Assembly: GCA_026990035.1 (NCBI GenBank)
Contig: JALSIM010000009.1
Span: 62,001 to 126,000, forward strand
Length of the DNA: 64,000 bases
From: Alphaproteobacteria bacterium
GTDB taxonomy: Bacteria; Pseudomonadota; Alphaproteobacteria; Geminicoccales; Geminicoccaceae
Direction of reading: 5' to 3'
In this document: one piece after another, positions 17,771 to 25,530 of the stretch
Numbering within the stretch: the first letter of the stretch is position 1
Layout: the number at the start of each line of letters is the position of its first letter
Program-made: the position numbers and the translations under genes
The notes under the pieces: model-generated
Databases searched by the model: none
Told to the model about the DNA's origin: nothing
The model's input: the letters and a program-made list of their open reading frames with translations, nothing else

Positions 17771-19234
17771 ATGGCCGTCCGCCCGTTTCCCGGTCTCGGC
17801 ACCGTATTCTACGCGCTCGGCTGGCTGCTGGTCATCCTGGCCGCCGCGATGCTGGTGCCTCTGGCCGTCGATCTAGCCTTCGCCAACCCCGACTGGCGCG
17901 GTTTCCTGGGCTCCAGCGGCATCACCGCCTTCTTCGGCATCGCCCTCGTGCTGGCCCACCGTCACCGGGCCCACGGCCTGTCGCTGCGCGCCGCCTTCCT
18001 GATGACCGCCTCGAGCTGGCTGGTGACCGCCTTCTTCGCCGCATTGCCCTTCGCCCTCGGCGGCTACGATCTGTCCCCGACCGACGCCCTGTTCGAGGCG
18101 GTCTCGGCGATGACCACCACCGGCTCGACGGTGATCACCGGTCTCGACCGGGCGCCGCCCGGTTTTTTGCTATGGCGGTCCCTCCTGCAGTGGGTCGGGG
18201 GGATCGGAATCATCGTCATGGCCCTCGTCCTGCTGCCCTTCCTGCGGATCGGTGGAATGCAGCTCTTCCGCAGCGAAAGCTCGGATCGATCGGAGAAGGT
18301 GCTGCCCACCACCGCCGAGTTCGTGCGGCGGCTGGTGACCATCTACCTCGCCCTCACCCTGCTCTTGGCGATCGCCCTCGGACTCGCCGGGATGCCCGCC
18401 TTCGACGCCGTCAACCACGCCTTCACCAGCATCGCCACCGGCGGCTTCTCGACCCGCGACGCCTCCATCGCCGCCTTCGACAGCGAGGCGGTGGAGCTGG
18501 TGCTGCTCGCCGGCATGCTGATGGGTGCCCTGCCCTACGCCCGCTACGTCGGCCTCGCCGCCGGCCGCGGCGAGGCCTTCTTCGCCGACAGCCAGATCCG
18601 CACCTTCCTCGCCTTCCTGCTGCTGGCGAGTCTGCTGCTCGCCCTCTGGCTGATGGTCAGCCAGGGACGGGGCCCCGGCGAGGCGCTCCTCGCCGCCGCC
18701 TTCAATCTGGTTTCGATCGTCACCACCACCGGCTACAGCTCCGAGGACTACACCCTCTGGGGCGCGCCGGCGGTGGCCCTGTTCCTGGCGATCACGGTGA
18801 TCGGCGGCTGCACCGGCTCGACCGCCGGCGGGATCAAGATCTTCCGTTTCGAGATCCTGTGGATCGCCACCCGCGAATATCTGGTGCAGCTCTTCCTGCC
18901 CAGCCGGGTCGGCAGCCCCCGCTACGCCGGCAAGCCGGTCACCGGCCAGGTGATCATCGCGGTGCTGAGCTACGTCTTCCTGTTCATCGGCTCCTGGGGG
19001 GTGCTGACGGTCCTCCTGGGGGCCCTGGGGCTCGATCTCGTCACCGCCGTGTCGGCCGCGGCCACGACCCTCGCCAACGTCGGCCCGGGACTCGGGCCGG
19101 TCATCGGCCCGTCCGGGAATTTCGCCGCCCTCGGCGATCCCGTGAAATGGGTGCTGCTGTCGGCGATGTTGCTCGGCCGGCTCGAATTCTTCACCCTGCT
19201 GGTGCTGTTCCATCCCCGGTTCTGGCGTCGCTGA
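17771..19234 (+). CDS. trkH: TrkH-family potassium uptake protein
   Basis: This is a 487-residue polytopic inner-membrane protein that moves K+ together with the peripheral NAD-binding subunit TrkA. Four pore-loop repeats are visible: TTTGSTVITG, IATGGFSTRD, TTTGYSSED and LANVGPGLGP, each containing the selectivity Gly. Length and helix count match TrkH/TrkG. An AAGGAA Shine-Dalgarno precedes the ATG. TrkA is not in the window. It is the first gene of a possible two-gene unit with the secreted nuclease, 28 bp downstream. Confidence 0.95.
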   Translation: MAVRPFPGLGTVFYALGWLLVILAAAMLVPLAVDLAFANPDWRGFLGSSGITAFFGIALVLAHRHRAHGLSLRAAFLMTASSWLVTAFFAALPFALGGYDLSPTDALFEAVSAMTTTGSTVITGLDRAPPGFLLWRSLLQWVGGIGIIVMALVLLPFLRIGGMQLFRSESSDRSEKVLPTTAEFVRRLVTIYLALTLLLAIALGLAGMPAFDAVNHAFTSIATGGFSTRDASIAAFDSEAVELVLLAGMLMGALPYARYVGLAAGRGEAFFADSQIRTFLAFLLLASLLLALWLMVSQGRGPGEALLAAAFNLVSIVTTTGYSSEDYTLWGAPAVALFLAITVIGGCTGSTAGGIKIFRFEILWIATREYLVQLFLPSRVGSPRYAGKPVTGQVIIAVLSYVFLFIGSWGVLTVLLGALGLDLVTAVSAAATTLANVGPGLGPVIGPSGNFAALGDPVKWVLLSAMLLGRLEFFTLLVLFHPRFWRR

Positions 19235-19262
19235 GCCCGGCGACGGGGCGAGGAGAGAGAGG

Positions 19263-19952
19263 TTGCGAGAATCGCGAAGGATACCCTGGGTGTTGGCGAG
19301 CGTGCTCCTGCTGGCGGCGGCGGCGCGGGCCGGGGAGGTGATCGAGATCGCCGAGCCGCGCGCCGCCCGGATCGTCGACGGCGACAGCCTGCAGATCGAT
19401 GGCCGGGTGATCGCCCTGTTCGGCATCGACGCCCCGGAGATCGGGCAGCGCTGCCGCTACGACGACATCGCCTGGACCTGCGGCCTCGCCGCCGCCCACG
19501 ATCTCCGCAAGCACGTCGTGCTCGGCCGCGGACCGCTGCGCTGCGAGGTGCAGCGGATCCGCCCCGACGGCGTCCGCGAGGCGATCTGCGCCCTCGGCGA
19601 TCTCGATCTCGCGGTGGTCCAGCTCGAAAGCGGCATGGCGGTGGCCGACCCCGACGCGCCGCCGGGTTACCGCCGCAGCGAAGCGCGGGCGCGCCAGGCA
19701 CGGCTCGGCATCTGGCACAGCCGTTTCGTGCCTCCCGGGATCTGGCGGGAGGACGACCGGCGGGCGGTGGGGAAGGCGGCGGGTTGCATGCTCAGGGCCC
19801 GCCGGGACGCGGCCGGCGGTGCTTTCTACTACACCCTGTTCGATCCCGAGTTCGACCGGGTGGCGGCCGATCCCCGGAGCATCGTCTACTGCAGCGACGA
19901 CAACGCCCGCCTCGACGGCTACCGGCGGCCGGGCGAGATCCTTTCCGAATGA
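19263..19952 (+). CDS. Secreted thermonuclease (SNase)-family protein
   Basis: This is a 229-residue protein with an N-terminal signal peptide (cleavage near ARAGE). A staphylococcal-nuclease-like domain follows: RIVDGDSLQIDG with the metal-binding Asp, FGIDAPE, and later a YRRSEARARQARLGIW block typical of the family end. Four or more cysteines (QRCRYDDIAWTC, RCEVQ, AICAL) suggest disulfides. The catalytic Arg/Glu arrangement is only partly recognisable, so activity on nucleic acid is not certain. The start is TTG with GGAGAG about 6 nt upstream. It converges on the cupin gene with only 6 bp between stop codons. Confidence 0.8.
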   Translation: MRESRRIPWVLASVLLLAAAARAGEVIEIAEPRAARIVDGDSLQIDGRVIALFGIDAPEIGQRCRYDDIAWTCGLAAAHDLRKHVVLGRGPLRCEVQRIRPDGVREAICALGDLDLAVVQLESGMAVADPDAPPGYRRSEARARQARLGIWHSRFVPPGIWREDDRRAVGKAAGCMLRARRDAAGGAFYYTLFDPEFDRVAADPRSIVYCSDDNARLDGYRRPGEILSE

Positions 19953-19958
19953 TCCGCC

Positions 19959-20324
19959 TCAACGGCGCCCGTAGATGTCCTCGCGGCGTTCGATGTCGTT
20001 CTCGTCGAGGCGGTCGCCGGTCTGGACCTCGATGAACTCCATGAGTTCCTCGCCGGGATTCTCGATCCGATGCCAGGCGCCCAGGGGGATGAACACGCTG
20101 TCGTCGGGACCGAGCTCGAGGGTTTCCTCGTCGCGCGTCACCCGGGCGCGTCCCCGGACGACGACCCAGTGCTCCTGCCGGTGATTGTGGCGCTGCAGGG
20201 AAAGCCGGCCGCCGGGCCGGACGCTGATCCGCTTGACGACGAACCGCTCGCCGACGTCCAGCACCTCCCAGCGTCCCCAGGGCCTTTCGTCGGCATCGCC
20301 CCGCGCGTACATGACTTCGCTCAT
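19959..20324 (-). CDS. Single-domain cupin, mannose-6-phosphate isomerase type II-like
   Basis: This is a 121-residue cupin resembling the C-terminal isomerase domain of bifunctional AlgA/ManC enzymes. WGRWEVLDVGERFVVKRISV and PGGRLSLQRHNHRQEHW supply the metal ligands (His, His, Glu), and later LGPDDSVFIPLGAWHRIENPG completes the barrel. The nucleotidyltransferase half is absent. A GGAGG sits 8 nt before the ATG at complement 20324. It could isomerise fructose-6-phosphate and mannose-6-phosphate for polysaccharide synthesis, or simply bind a sugar; no polysaccharide genes adjoin it. It is preceded by an unusually long, structured 5' region with its own promoter. Confidence 0.85.
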   Translation of the reverse strand: MSEVMYARGDADERPWGRWEVLDVGERFVVKRISVRPGGRLSLQRHNHRQEHWVVVRGRARVTRDEETLELGPDDSVFIPLGAWHRIENPGEELMEFIEVQTGDRLDENDIERREDIYGRR

Positions 20325-20814
20325 CCGCTTCACCTCCGTGCCCAGCATTGAGACATCGCTCCCGGGCCCGCGCAAGACCGCCGGCCCACATCGGAGTACG
20401 ACCGGAGGAGCTGGGGACCGCGGACGACGACCCCGCCGGCTGATGTGGCACGGCGGGGTCGACCCGGACGAGACCGGGTTCTGCGCTCTTCGCTTCCGCG
20501 CTCGACCCTCGGTCGAGCGCCGGTTCGTCGCGAATTGTCGGAATGACGACCCTCGACCCTCGCCCGTGGGCCCCGTCGAGGACCGGGGGCTTCGCTCAAA
20601 CGGAAGCCCCGTCTGGCTGGCCCGGTGGAGTCATGGTCGTTTCCCATCCTCCCGGTTTGGCGTTGCGGCCGAACGGCGGAGCCGAAGGGCCGTCTTTCCG
20701 CTCGCGGCGGCGACCGGATTCGCCGCCTCGGAACGGCCCTTTCCCCGCCATGATTGATCATGCGTCGAGACCGCTTTCCGGTCAAACGAAAAGATGACCG
20801 GAAGACCGGGCCGC
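20325..20814 (-). other. Structured non-coding block: hairpin-rich candidate leader RNA or ncRNA
   Basis: No credible gene occupies these 490 bp between two leftward genes. The block is packed with perfect inverted repeats: 11 bp (20428-20438 with 20451-20461), 6 bp directly abutting it (20462-20467 with 20474-20479), 10 bp with a 3-nt loop (20498-20507 with 20511-20520), 7 bp (20551-20557 with 20575-20581), 8 bp (20586-20593 with 20603-20610) and a nested three-helix stem spanning 20685-20741. The loop of the 11-bp hairpin (20442-20448) is complementary to 20386-20392, a possible pseudoknot. None is followed by a U-run. A leftward promoter precedes the array, so it may be a leader of the cupin gene or an independent RNA. 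Confidence 0.55.
20757..20803 (-). promoter_or_regulatory. Leftward sigma70-type promoter overlapped by a 9-bp inverted repeat
   Basis: On the leftward strand there is TTGACC (complement of 20780-20785), a 17-nt spacer and CATGAT (complement of 20757-20762), a good match to housekeeping promoters. Transcription would begin near 20750, directly before the nested stem at 20741-20685. The inverted repeat TTCCGGTCA-N10-TGACCGGAA (20776-20784 and 20795-20803) covers the -35. It could be an operator for a dimeric regulator. It also lies just 3' of the amidohydrolase stop, so it could equally serve as that gene's terminator stem, though no T-run follows. Confidence 0.5.
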
Positions 20815-21681
20815 TCAGCTTTCCGGCGGTCCGAGCCGGTAGACGCGGACCGCGTTGTCGTGCCAGATCCGGCGGCGGTCTTCGCTCGGGGCGCCGTCGA
20901 GAGCCTTGGCGACGATCTCCACCCAGCGCCGGTAGGAGGCCGCCAGGGTGACCACCGGCCAGTCGCCGCCGAACATCACCCGCCCGGCGCCGAAACATTC
21001 GAGGACATGGTCGATGTAGGGACGCAGTTCCTCTTCCCGCCAGCGGTGGTGGTCGGCTTCGGTCACCAGACCCGAGAGCTTGCAGACGAGGTTCGGCAGC
21101 GCCGCGAGACGCCGGATCCGCGACGCCCAGGGTTCGAACAGGCCGGCCGCGATCCCCGGCTTGCCGCAGTGATCGAGGACGAAGCGGACCTCCGGGCAGC
21201 GCTCGACGAGCGCCACCACGGCATCCATCTGGTGGTGGTAGACGGTGATCTCGAAATGGAGATCGAAGCGCGGCAGCAGCCCGATTCCCTCGAGGAAGCC
21301 CGGCCGCAGGCAGAAGGCGGGATCCTCCTCCTGCTGGAGCAGCCGACGGACCCCGCGGACCCGCGGCTCGGCCGCGAGTTTCCGGAGATCGGCCGCCGCT
21401 TCCGCGCCCTTGTGGAGGGGCGCGTGGGGAACGAAGGCGGCGAGGCGCGGCTCGGCGGCGGCCAGTTCGCCGACCAGGGCCAGCTCCTCGAGATGGTAGC
21501 CGGGCGCCGCATCACATTCGAGAAAGACCATCGCCCGGACCGGCAGCCCGGCGGTGGCGGTGGCGAAATCCGCCGGCAGATACGGCCGGTTCAGCTCCGG
21601 CAGGCCCGCGAGCCAGGGCAGCGGCAGCCGCCGCGGATCCCAGAAATGCACATGCGTATCGACGATCGGCGTCTCGAACAC
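20815..21681 (-). CDS. Amidohydrolase family 2 protein (lactonase/TIM-barrel hydrolase)
   Basis: This is a 288-residue metal-dependent hydrolase of the amidohydrolase-2 type. The N-terminal HxH motif lies in VDTHVHFWDP. A central DHCGKPG carries the metal or catalytic His, and the C-terminal MFGGDWPV holds the conserved Asp. These features are shared with L-fuconolactonase/L-rhamnono-lactonase-like enzymes and 2-pyrone-4,6-dicarboxylate lactonase, so a sugar or aromatic lactone is the likely substrate. The GTG at complement 21681 was chosen because GGAGGAG lies 6 nt upstream. Upstream coding in the same frame looks non-native. No pathway neighbours clarify the substrate. Confidence 0.87.
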   Translation of the reverse strand: MFETPIVDTHVHFWDPRRLPLPWLAGLPELNRPYLPADFATATAGLPVRAMVFLECDAAPGYHLEELALVGELAAAEPRLAAFVPHAPLHKGAEAAADLRKLAAEPRVRGVRRLLQQEEDPAFCLRPGFLEGIGLLPRFDLHFEITVYHHQMDAVVALVERCPEVRFVLDHCGKPGIAAGLFEPWASRIRRLAALPNLVCKLSGLVTEADHHRWREEELRPYIDHVLECFGAGRVMFGGDWPVVTLAASYRRWVEIVAKALDGAPSEDRRRIWHDNAVRVYRLGPPES

Positions 21682-21913
21682 GGGCCGCTCCTCCAGTCCC
21701 CGGGTCTCACCGCGGGCGCGGCGATGGGCGCACGGTGCCGCCTCCTCCGGCGCACAGCGGGAGGCCGGGCATCGCACCAGGTGTCCACATGCCGCATCCC
21801 CTTTTGCCCGGAGATCGCCTTTATGGCATGATACCGGCTGGAATCCCGCCCAGCATGTCGGGAGGGAAAGGCGCTGTAAAGCGCCGCCGGTGACCGAAGA
21901 AGGGAGGATCGCC

Positions 21914-22198
21914 ATGCCCGTGCTGGTCGATCTCGAGGATCTCAGAAAGGCGCTGTCGGAAGAACCCGACCGGCTCGCCGAAGAGCTCCTGCCCGAGGGG
22001 TCGTTCGTGCGCCACAAGTACGAACAGGGCATCGCCTACGTGAACCGTCCCCATGCCCCGGAGGACGCCGATCCCGGGGAACTCGAGACATGGGGGCTGA
22101 CGGCGGAGCAGTGGTCGCAGCAGATGGAAGTGGCGTTGCACGCCCTCAAGCACGATCTCAAGCTCGACGTCATCCAGGAGGGGATGGGTCGGGTGTGA
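21914..22198 (+). CDS. Hypothetical 94-residue acidic protein upstream of acoABC
   Basis: This is a small soluble acidic protein (VDLEDLRKALSEEPDRLAEEL and a helical C-terminus WSQQMEVALHALKHDLKLD) of no family I recognise. It has no signal peptide, membrane helix or cysteines. The start is well defined: AGGGAGG lies 6 nt before the ATG. Codon usage matches neighbours (strong GC at third positions). About 200 bp separate it from acoA on the same strand, so it is probably its own transcript, though readthrough is possible. Confidence 0.7.
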   Translation: MPVLVDLEDLRKALSEEPDRLAEELLPEGSFVRHKYEQGIAYVNRPHAPEDADPGELETWGLTAEQWSQQMEVALHALKHDLKLDVIQEGMGRV

Positions 22199-22400
22199 GC
22201 CGCGGCGGCCGTCCCGGCGAACCGCCCGGGGCGCGCCGCGTTCCCGTTCCCGAAAGGGCCGCCGGAGCGGGCGCGCGGGGGCGCCGGCAGCGCCTCCCGA
22301 AGCTTCTTGACAGCTCCGGTCGTGCCGATCACCCTGCCCCGAAAGACAAGGCGCGCGGCAGCGTACGCCCGCCATCGAACGAGGATCAGGGGAGGTCGTG
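22199..22400 (+). promoter_or_regulatory. Leader region of the acetoin dehydrogenase operon
   Basis: These 202 bp are non-coding. A perfect TTGACA hexamer (22307-22312) is a possible -35, but no good -10 is found 16-18 nt downstream, so an activator-dependent promoter is possible. The segment before it is extremely G+C-rich. A strong Shine-Dalgarno, GGAGG at 22391-22395, fixes the acoA start at 22401. No sigma54-type GG-N10-GC promoter is convincingly present, although many acetoin operons use one. Confidence 0.35.
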
Positions 22401-23366
22401 ATGCAGCTCAGTCGCGAGGACCTGCTCGAGGCGTACCGTCGGATGCGCCTCATCCGCGAGTTCGAGGATCGGGTCCACGAGGAATTCTCGGCCGGCAACA
22501 TCCCGGGCTTCGTCCATCTCTACGCCGGCGAGGAAGCCTCGGCGGTCGGGGTCTGTCTCCATCTCGACGATCGCGACCGGATCGCCTCCACCCATCGCGG
22601 CCACGGTCACTGCATCGCCAAGGGCTGCGACCCGCGGGCGATGATGCTGGAGATCTTCGGCAAGCGCGAGGGGCTGTGCGGCGGCAAGGGCGGTTCGATG
22701 CACATCGCCGATCTCGAGAAGGGGATGATGGGCGCCAACGGCATCGTCGGCGGCGGCCCGCCGCTCGTCTGCGGAGCGGCGCTCGCGGCCAAGACCCTGG
22801 GCACCGGCGGGGTGGCGGTGGCCTTCGTCGGGGACGGCGGCTCCAACCAGGGCACCACCCTGGAAAGCTACAATCTGGCCAAGGTCTGGAACCTGCCGGC
22901 GATCTTCGTCATCGAGGACAACGGCTACGCCGAAACCACCGCCAGCTCCTGGTCGGTGGGCGGCAGCCAGACCGGCCGCGCGGCCGGTTTCGGCATGCCC
23001 GGGGTGGAGGTCGACGGGTTCGACTTCTTCGCCGTCTGGGAAGCCGCCCGCGAGGCGGTGGAACGGGCCCGGGCCGGCGATGGTCCGAGCCTCCTGCATG
23101 TGCGCCTTTCCCGCTACTACGGCCATTTCGAGGGCGACGCCTGCACCTATCGGGCGGCCGACGAGGTGGAGCGGATCAAGGCCGAGAAGGATCCCCTGAT
23201 GCTGTTCCGGCGCCGGGTCCGCGAGGCCGGTCTCCTCGAGGATTCCGATCTCGATGCGATCGACCGGGAAGCGCGGGAGCGGATCGCCCGTACGGTGGAC
23301 GACGCCAAGGGCGCCGCCTATCCGACCGAGGCCGATCTGCTGACCGACGTCTACGCGTCCTACTGA
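22401..23366 (+). CDS. acoA: Acetoin dehydrogenase E1 component, alpha subunit
   Basis: This is a 321-residue thiamine-diphosphate-dependent E1 alpha subunit. It decarboxylates its 2-keto or acetoin substrate and, with E1 beta, reductively transfers the acyl group to the lipoyl arm of E2. The ThDP-binding motif is seen as GDGGSNQGTTLESYNLA...IEDNGYA. The N-terminal YRRMRLIREFEDRV and the phosphorylation-loop-like region with RYYGHFEGD are typical. The ATG at 22401 has GGAGG 5 nt upstream. Pairing with a hydrolase-fold E2 (acoC) two genes on makes acetoin dehydrogenase more likely than pyruvate dehydrogenase. It is the first gene of acoABC. Confidence 0.85.
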   Translation: MQLSREDLLEAYRRMRLIREFEDRVHEEFSAGNIPGFVHLYAGEEASAVGVCLHLDDRDRIASTHRGHGHCIAKGCDPRAMMLEIFGKREGLCGGKGGSMHIADLEKGMMGANGIVGGGPPLVCGAALAAKTLGTGGVAVAFVGDGGSNQGTTLESYNLAKVWNLPAIFVIEDNGYAETTASSWSVGGSQTGRAAGFGMPGVEVDGFDFFAVWEAAREAVERARAGDGPSLLHVRLSRYYGHFEGDACTYRAADEVERIKAEKDPLMLFRRRVREAGLLEDSDLDAIDREARERIARTVDDAKGAAYPTEADLLTDVYASY

Positions 23367-23380
23367 GGGGGGAGGCCGCC

Positions 23381-24397
23381 ATGCCCAAAAAGAGCTTTCG
23401 CGAGGCCGTCAACGAGGCGCTGCGTCAGGAGATGGAGCGCGATCCGACGGTGATCCTGATGGGCGAGGACGTCGCCGGCGGCATGGGGGCGCCGGGCGAG
23501 GACGACGCCTGGGGCGGTCCGCTCGGGGTGACCAAGGGGCTGATGCCGCGGTTCGGTCGCGAGCGGGTGCTGGACACGCCGATCTCCGAGAGCGCCTTCG
23601 TCGGCGCCGCGGTGGGGGCCGCCGCCACCGGGCTGCGGCCGGTGGCGGAGCTGATGTTCGTCGATTTCATGGGGGTCTGCTTCGACCAGATCTTCAACCA
23701 GGCGGCCAAGTTCCGCTACATGTTCGGCGGCAAGGCCACCACCCCGCTGGTCGTCCGCACCATGTACGGTGCCGGCTTCCGTGCCGCCTCCCAGCACAGC
23801 CAGTGCCTCTACAACATCTTCACCCACATCCCCGGGCTGAAGGTGGCGATCCCCTCCAACGCCTACGAGGCCAAGGGGCTGCTGATCCAGGCGATCCGCG
23901 ACGACGATCCGGTGATGTTCTTCGAGCACAAGGCGATGTACGACGAGGAGGCGGAGGTTCCCGACGAGCCCTACACGATCCCCTTCGGCGAGGCCAACGT
24001 CGCCCGCGAGGGGGAGGACGTGACCGTCGTCGCCCTCGGGCGGATGGTCAATTTCGCCAACGAGGCCGCCGACCGGCTGGAAGGCGAGGGCATCTCCTGC
24101 ACGGTGGTGGATCTCCGCACCACCTCGCCCCTCGACCGCGAGACGGTGCTCGAGACCGCCGAGGAGACCGGCCGGGTGGTGGTGGTGGACGAGGCCCATC
24201 CGCGCTGCAGCATGGCCGCCGACATCGCCGCCCTGATCGCCCAAGAGGCCTTCGACGCGCTCCGGGCGCCGGTCAGAATGGTGACCGCACCCCATGCTCC
24301 GGTGCCCTTCTCGCCGGCGCTCGAGGATCTCTACATCCCCGGCCCCGACCGGATCGTCGAGGCCGTTCGCGAGGTCCACGGGTACGGCCGCGGATGA
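23381..24397 (+). CDS. acoB: Acetoin dehydrogenase E1 component, beta subunit
   Basis: This is a 338-residue E1 beta subunit that completes the ThDP site and binds E2. The N-terminal FREAVNEALRQEMERDPTVILMGEDVAGG contains the Glu that activates the ThDP imino-pyrimidine. Other family blocks include DTPISESAFVGAAVGAA, EHKAMYDEE and DLRTTSPLDRETV. The start has GGGGGGAGG 6-7 nt upstream. It lies 14 nt after acoA and its stop overlaps the acoC start as ATGA, giving coupled translation of E1 beta and E2. Confidence 0.9.
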   Translation: MPKKSFREAVNEALRQEMERDPTVILMGEDVAGGMGAPGEDDAWGGPLGVTKGLMPRFGRERVLDTPISESAFVGAAVGAAATGLRPVAELMFVDFMGVCFDQIFNQAAKFRYMFGGKATTPLVVRTMYGAGFRAASQHSQCLYNIFTHIPGLKVAIPSNAYEAKGLLIQAIRDDDPVMFFEHKAMYDEEAEVPDEPYTIPFGEANVAREGEDVTVVALGRMVNFANEAADRLEGEGISCTVVDLRTTSPLDRETVLETAEETGRVVVVDEAHPRCSMAADIAALIAQEAFDALRAPVRMVTAPHAPVPFSPALEDLYIPGPDRIVEAVREVHGYGRG

Positions 24398-25521
24398 GCG
24401 CCGCCATCGAAGCCGTCGTCATGCCCAAATGGGGGCTGGCGATGCAGGAGGGCATGCTCGCCGCCTGGCTCGTGGAGGAAGGCGAGACGATCGCCAAGGG
24501 GCAGGAGATCGCCGAGATCGAGACCTCCAAGATCGCCAACGTCTTCGAGAGCCCGGCGGCGGGGTTGCTGCGCCGTCGGGTGGCGGCGGCCGGCGAGACC
24601 CTGCCGGTCGGCGCGCTGCTCGCGGTGCTGGCGCCGGAGAGCGTGAGCGAGGCCGAGATCGACCGCTTCGTCGCCGATTTCCGCGAGCGGTTCGCCGCCG
24701 CCCTGGCCTCGGGAGCGACCGAGGCCGCCCCCGAGCCGCGGACCGTCGAAGCCGGCGGGCGGCGCATCCGCTATCTCGAGGTCGGCGCCGGCGAGGGACC
24801 GCCGGTGGTGTTCGTCCACGGTTTCGGCGGCGATCTGTCGAGCTGGACCCTCAACCAGGAGGCGCTGGCCGCCGCGCACCGCACCCTGGCTCTCGACCTT
24901 CCGGGCCACGGCGGTTCCGACAAGGCGCTCGCCACCGGCAGCCTCGAGGAACTGGCGGCGGCGGTGGCGGCGTTCCTCGAGGCCCTCGCGATCCCCCGTG
25001 CCCATCTGGTCGGCCACAGCCTCGGCGGGGCGGTGGCGATGCGCCTCGCCCTCGACCGGCCGGCGGCGGTGGCGAGCCTGACCCTGGTGGCGCCGGCCGG
25101 TTTCGGGGCCGAGATCGAGAGCGGGTATCTCGAAGGCTTCCTGCGGGAAAAGCGGGCCCGCAAGCTGCGCCCGGTGCTCGAGATGCTGGTCCGGGATCCG
25201 GCCGGCATCAGCCGCGAGATGGTGGAGGAGGTGCTTCGCTACAAGCGGCTCGACGGGGTCCCGGAGGCGCTGTCACGGATCGTGGAGGCCTGCTTCGCCG
25301 GCGGGCGGCAGCGGATCGATCTGCGGCCGCGGATCGGCGAGCTTCCGATGCCGGTGCAGCTCCTCTGGGGGCGCGAGGATCGCATCCTGCCGGTGCGGCA
25401 CGCCGAAGGCCTGCCCGAAACGGTGACCGTCACCATCCTCGAGGACTGCGGCCATCTCGCCCACATGGAAAAGGCCGCCGAATGCAACGCGGCGATCGCC
25501 CGGATCCTGACCCGGGCCTGA
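24394..25521 (+). CDS. acoC: Acetoin dehydrogenase E2: lipoyl domain fused to alpha/beta hydrolase
   Basis: This is a 375-residue dihydrolipoyl acetyltransferase of the AcoC type. An N-terminal biotinyl/lipoyl domain (residues 6-80) carries the lipoylation Lys46 in EIETSKIANVFESP. A linker follows. The catalytic part is an alpha/beta hydrolase domain (from about residue 125) with HGFGGD, the elbow GHSLGG, GREDRILP (acid) and DCGHLAHME (His). This replaces the usual CAT-type transferase domain and is specific for acetoin-type complexes. A hairpin spans its stop codon. No E3 (dihydrolipoyl dehydrogenase), acoX or acoR gene is in the window, so the complex must borrow E3. Confidence 0.93.
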   Translation: MSAAIEAVVMPKWGLAMQEGMLAAWLVEEGETIAKGQEIAEIETSKIANVFESPAAGLLRRRVAAAGETLPVGALLAVLAPESVSEAEIDRFVADFRERFAAALASGATEAAPEPRTVEAGGRRIRYLEVGAGEGPPVVFVHGFGGDLSSWTLNQEALAAAHRTLALDLPGHGGSDKALATGSLEELAAAVAAFLEALAIPRAHLVGHSLGGAVAMRLALDRPAAVASLTLVAPAGFGAEIESGYLEGFLREKRARKLRPVLEMLVRDPAGISREMVEEVLRYKRLDGVPEALSRIVEACFAGGRQRIDLRPRIGELPMPVQLLWGREDRILPVRHAEGLPETVTVTILEDCGHLAHMEKAAECNAAIARILTRA

Positions 25522-25530
25522 ACCCGGGTC
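25509..25530. terminator. Convergent terminator hairpin over the acoC stop codon
   Basis: A perfect 8-bp inverted repeat, GACCCGGG (25509-25516) and CCCGGGTC (25523-25530), has the acoC TGA in its 6-nt loop. It ends one base before the stop of the convergent coiled-coil gene. A symmetrical stem in a 9-bp convergent gap suits a bidirectional terminator. There is no T-run, so Rho or simple stalling may be involved. Confidence 0.45.

Noticed and set aside
20543-20797. Small open frame in the hairpin block
   Set aside because: It has no Shine-Dalgarno, an implausible Pro/Arg/Gly composition and is interrupted by perfect inverted repeats.
22307-22312. TTGACA as a complete acoA promoter
   Set aside because: There is no -10-like hexamer at 16-18 nt, so it is listed only as a leader feature.
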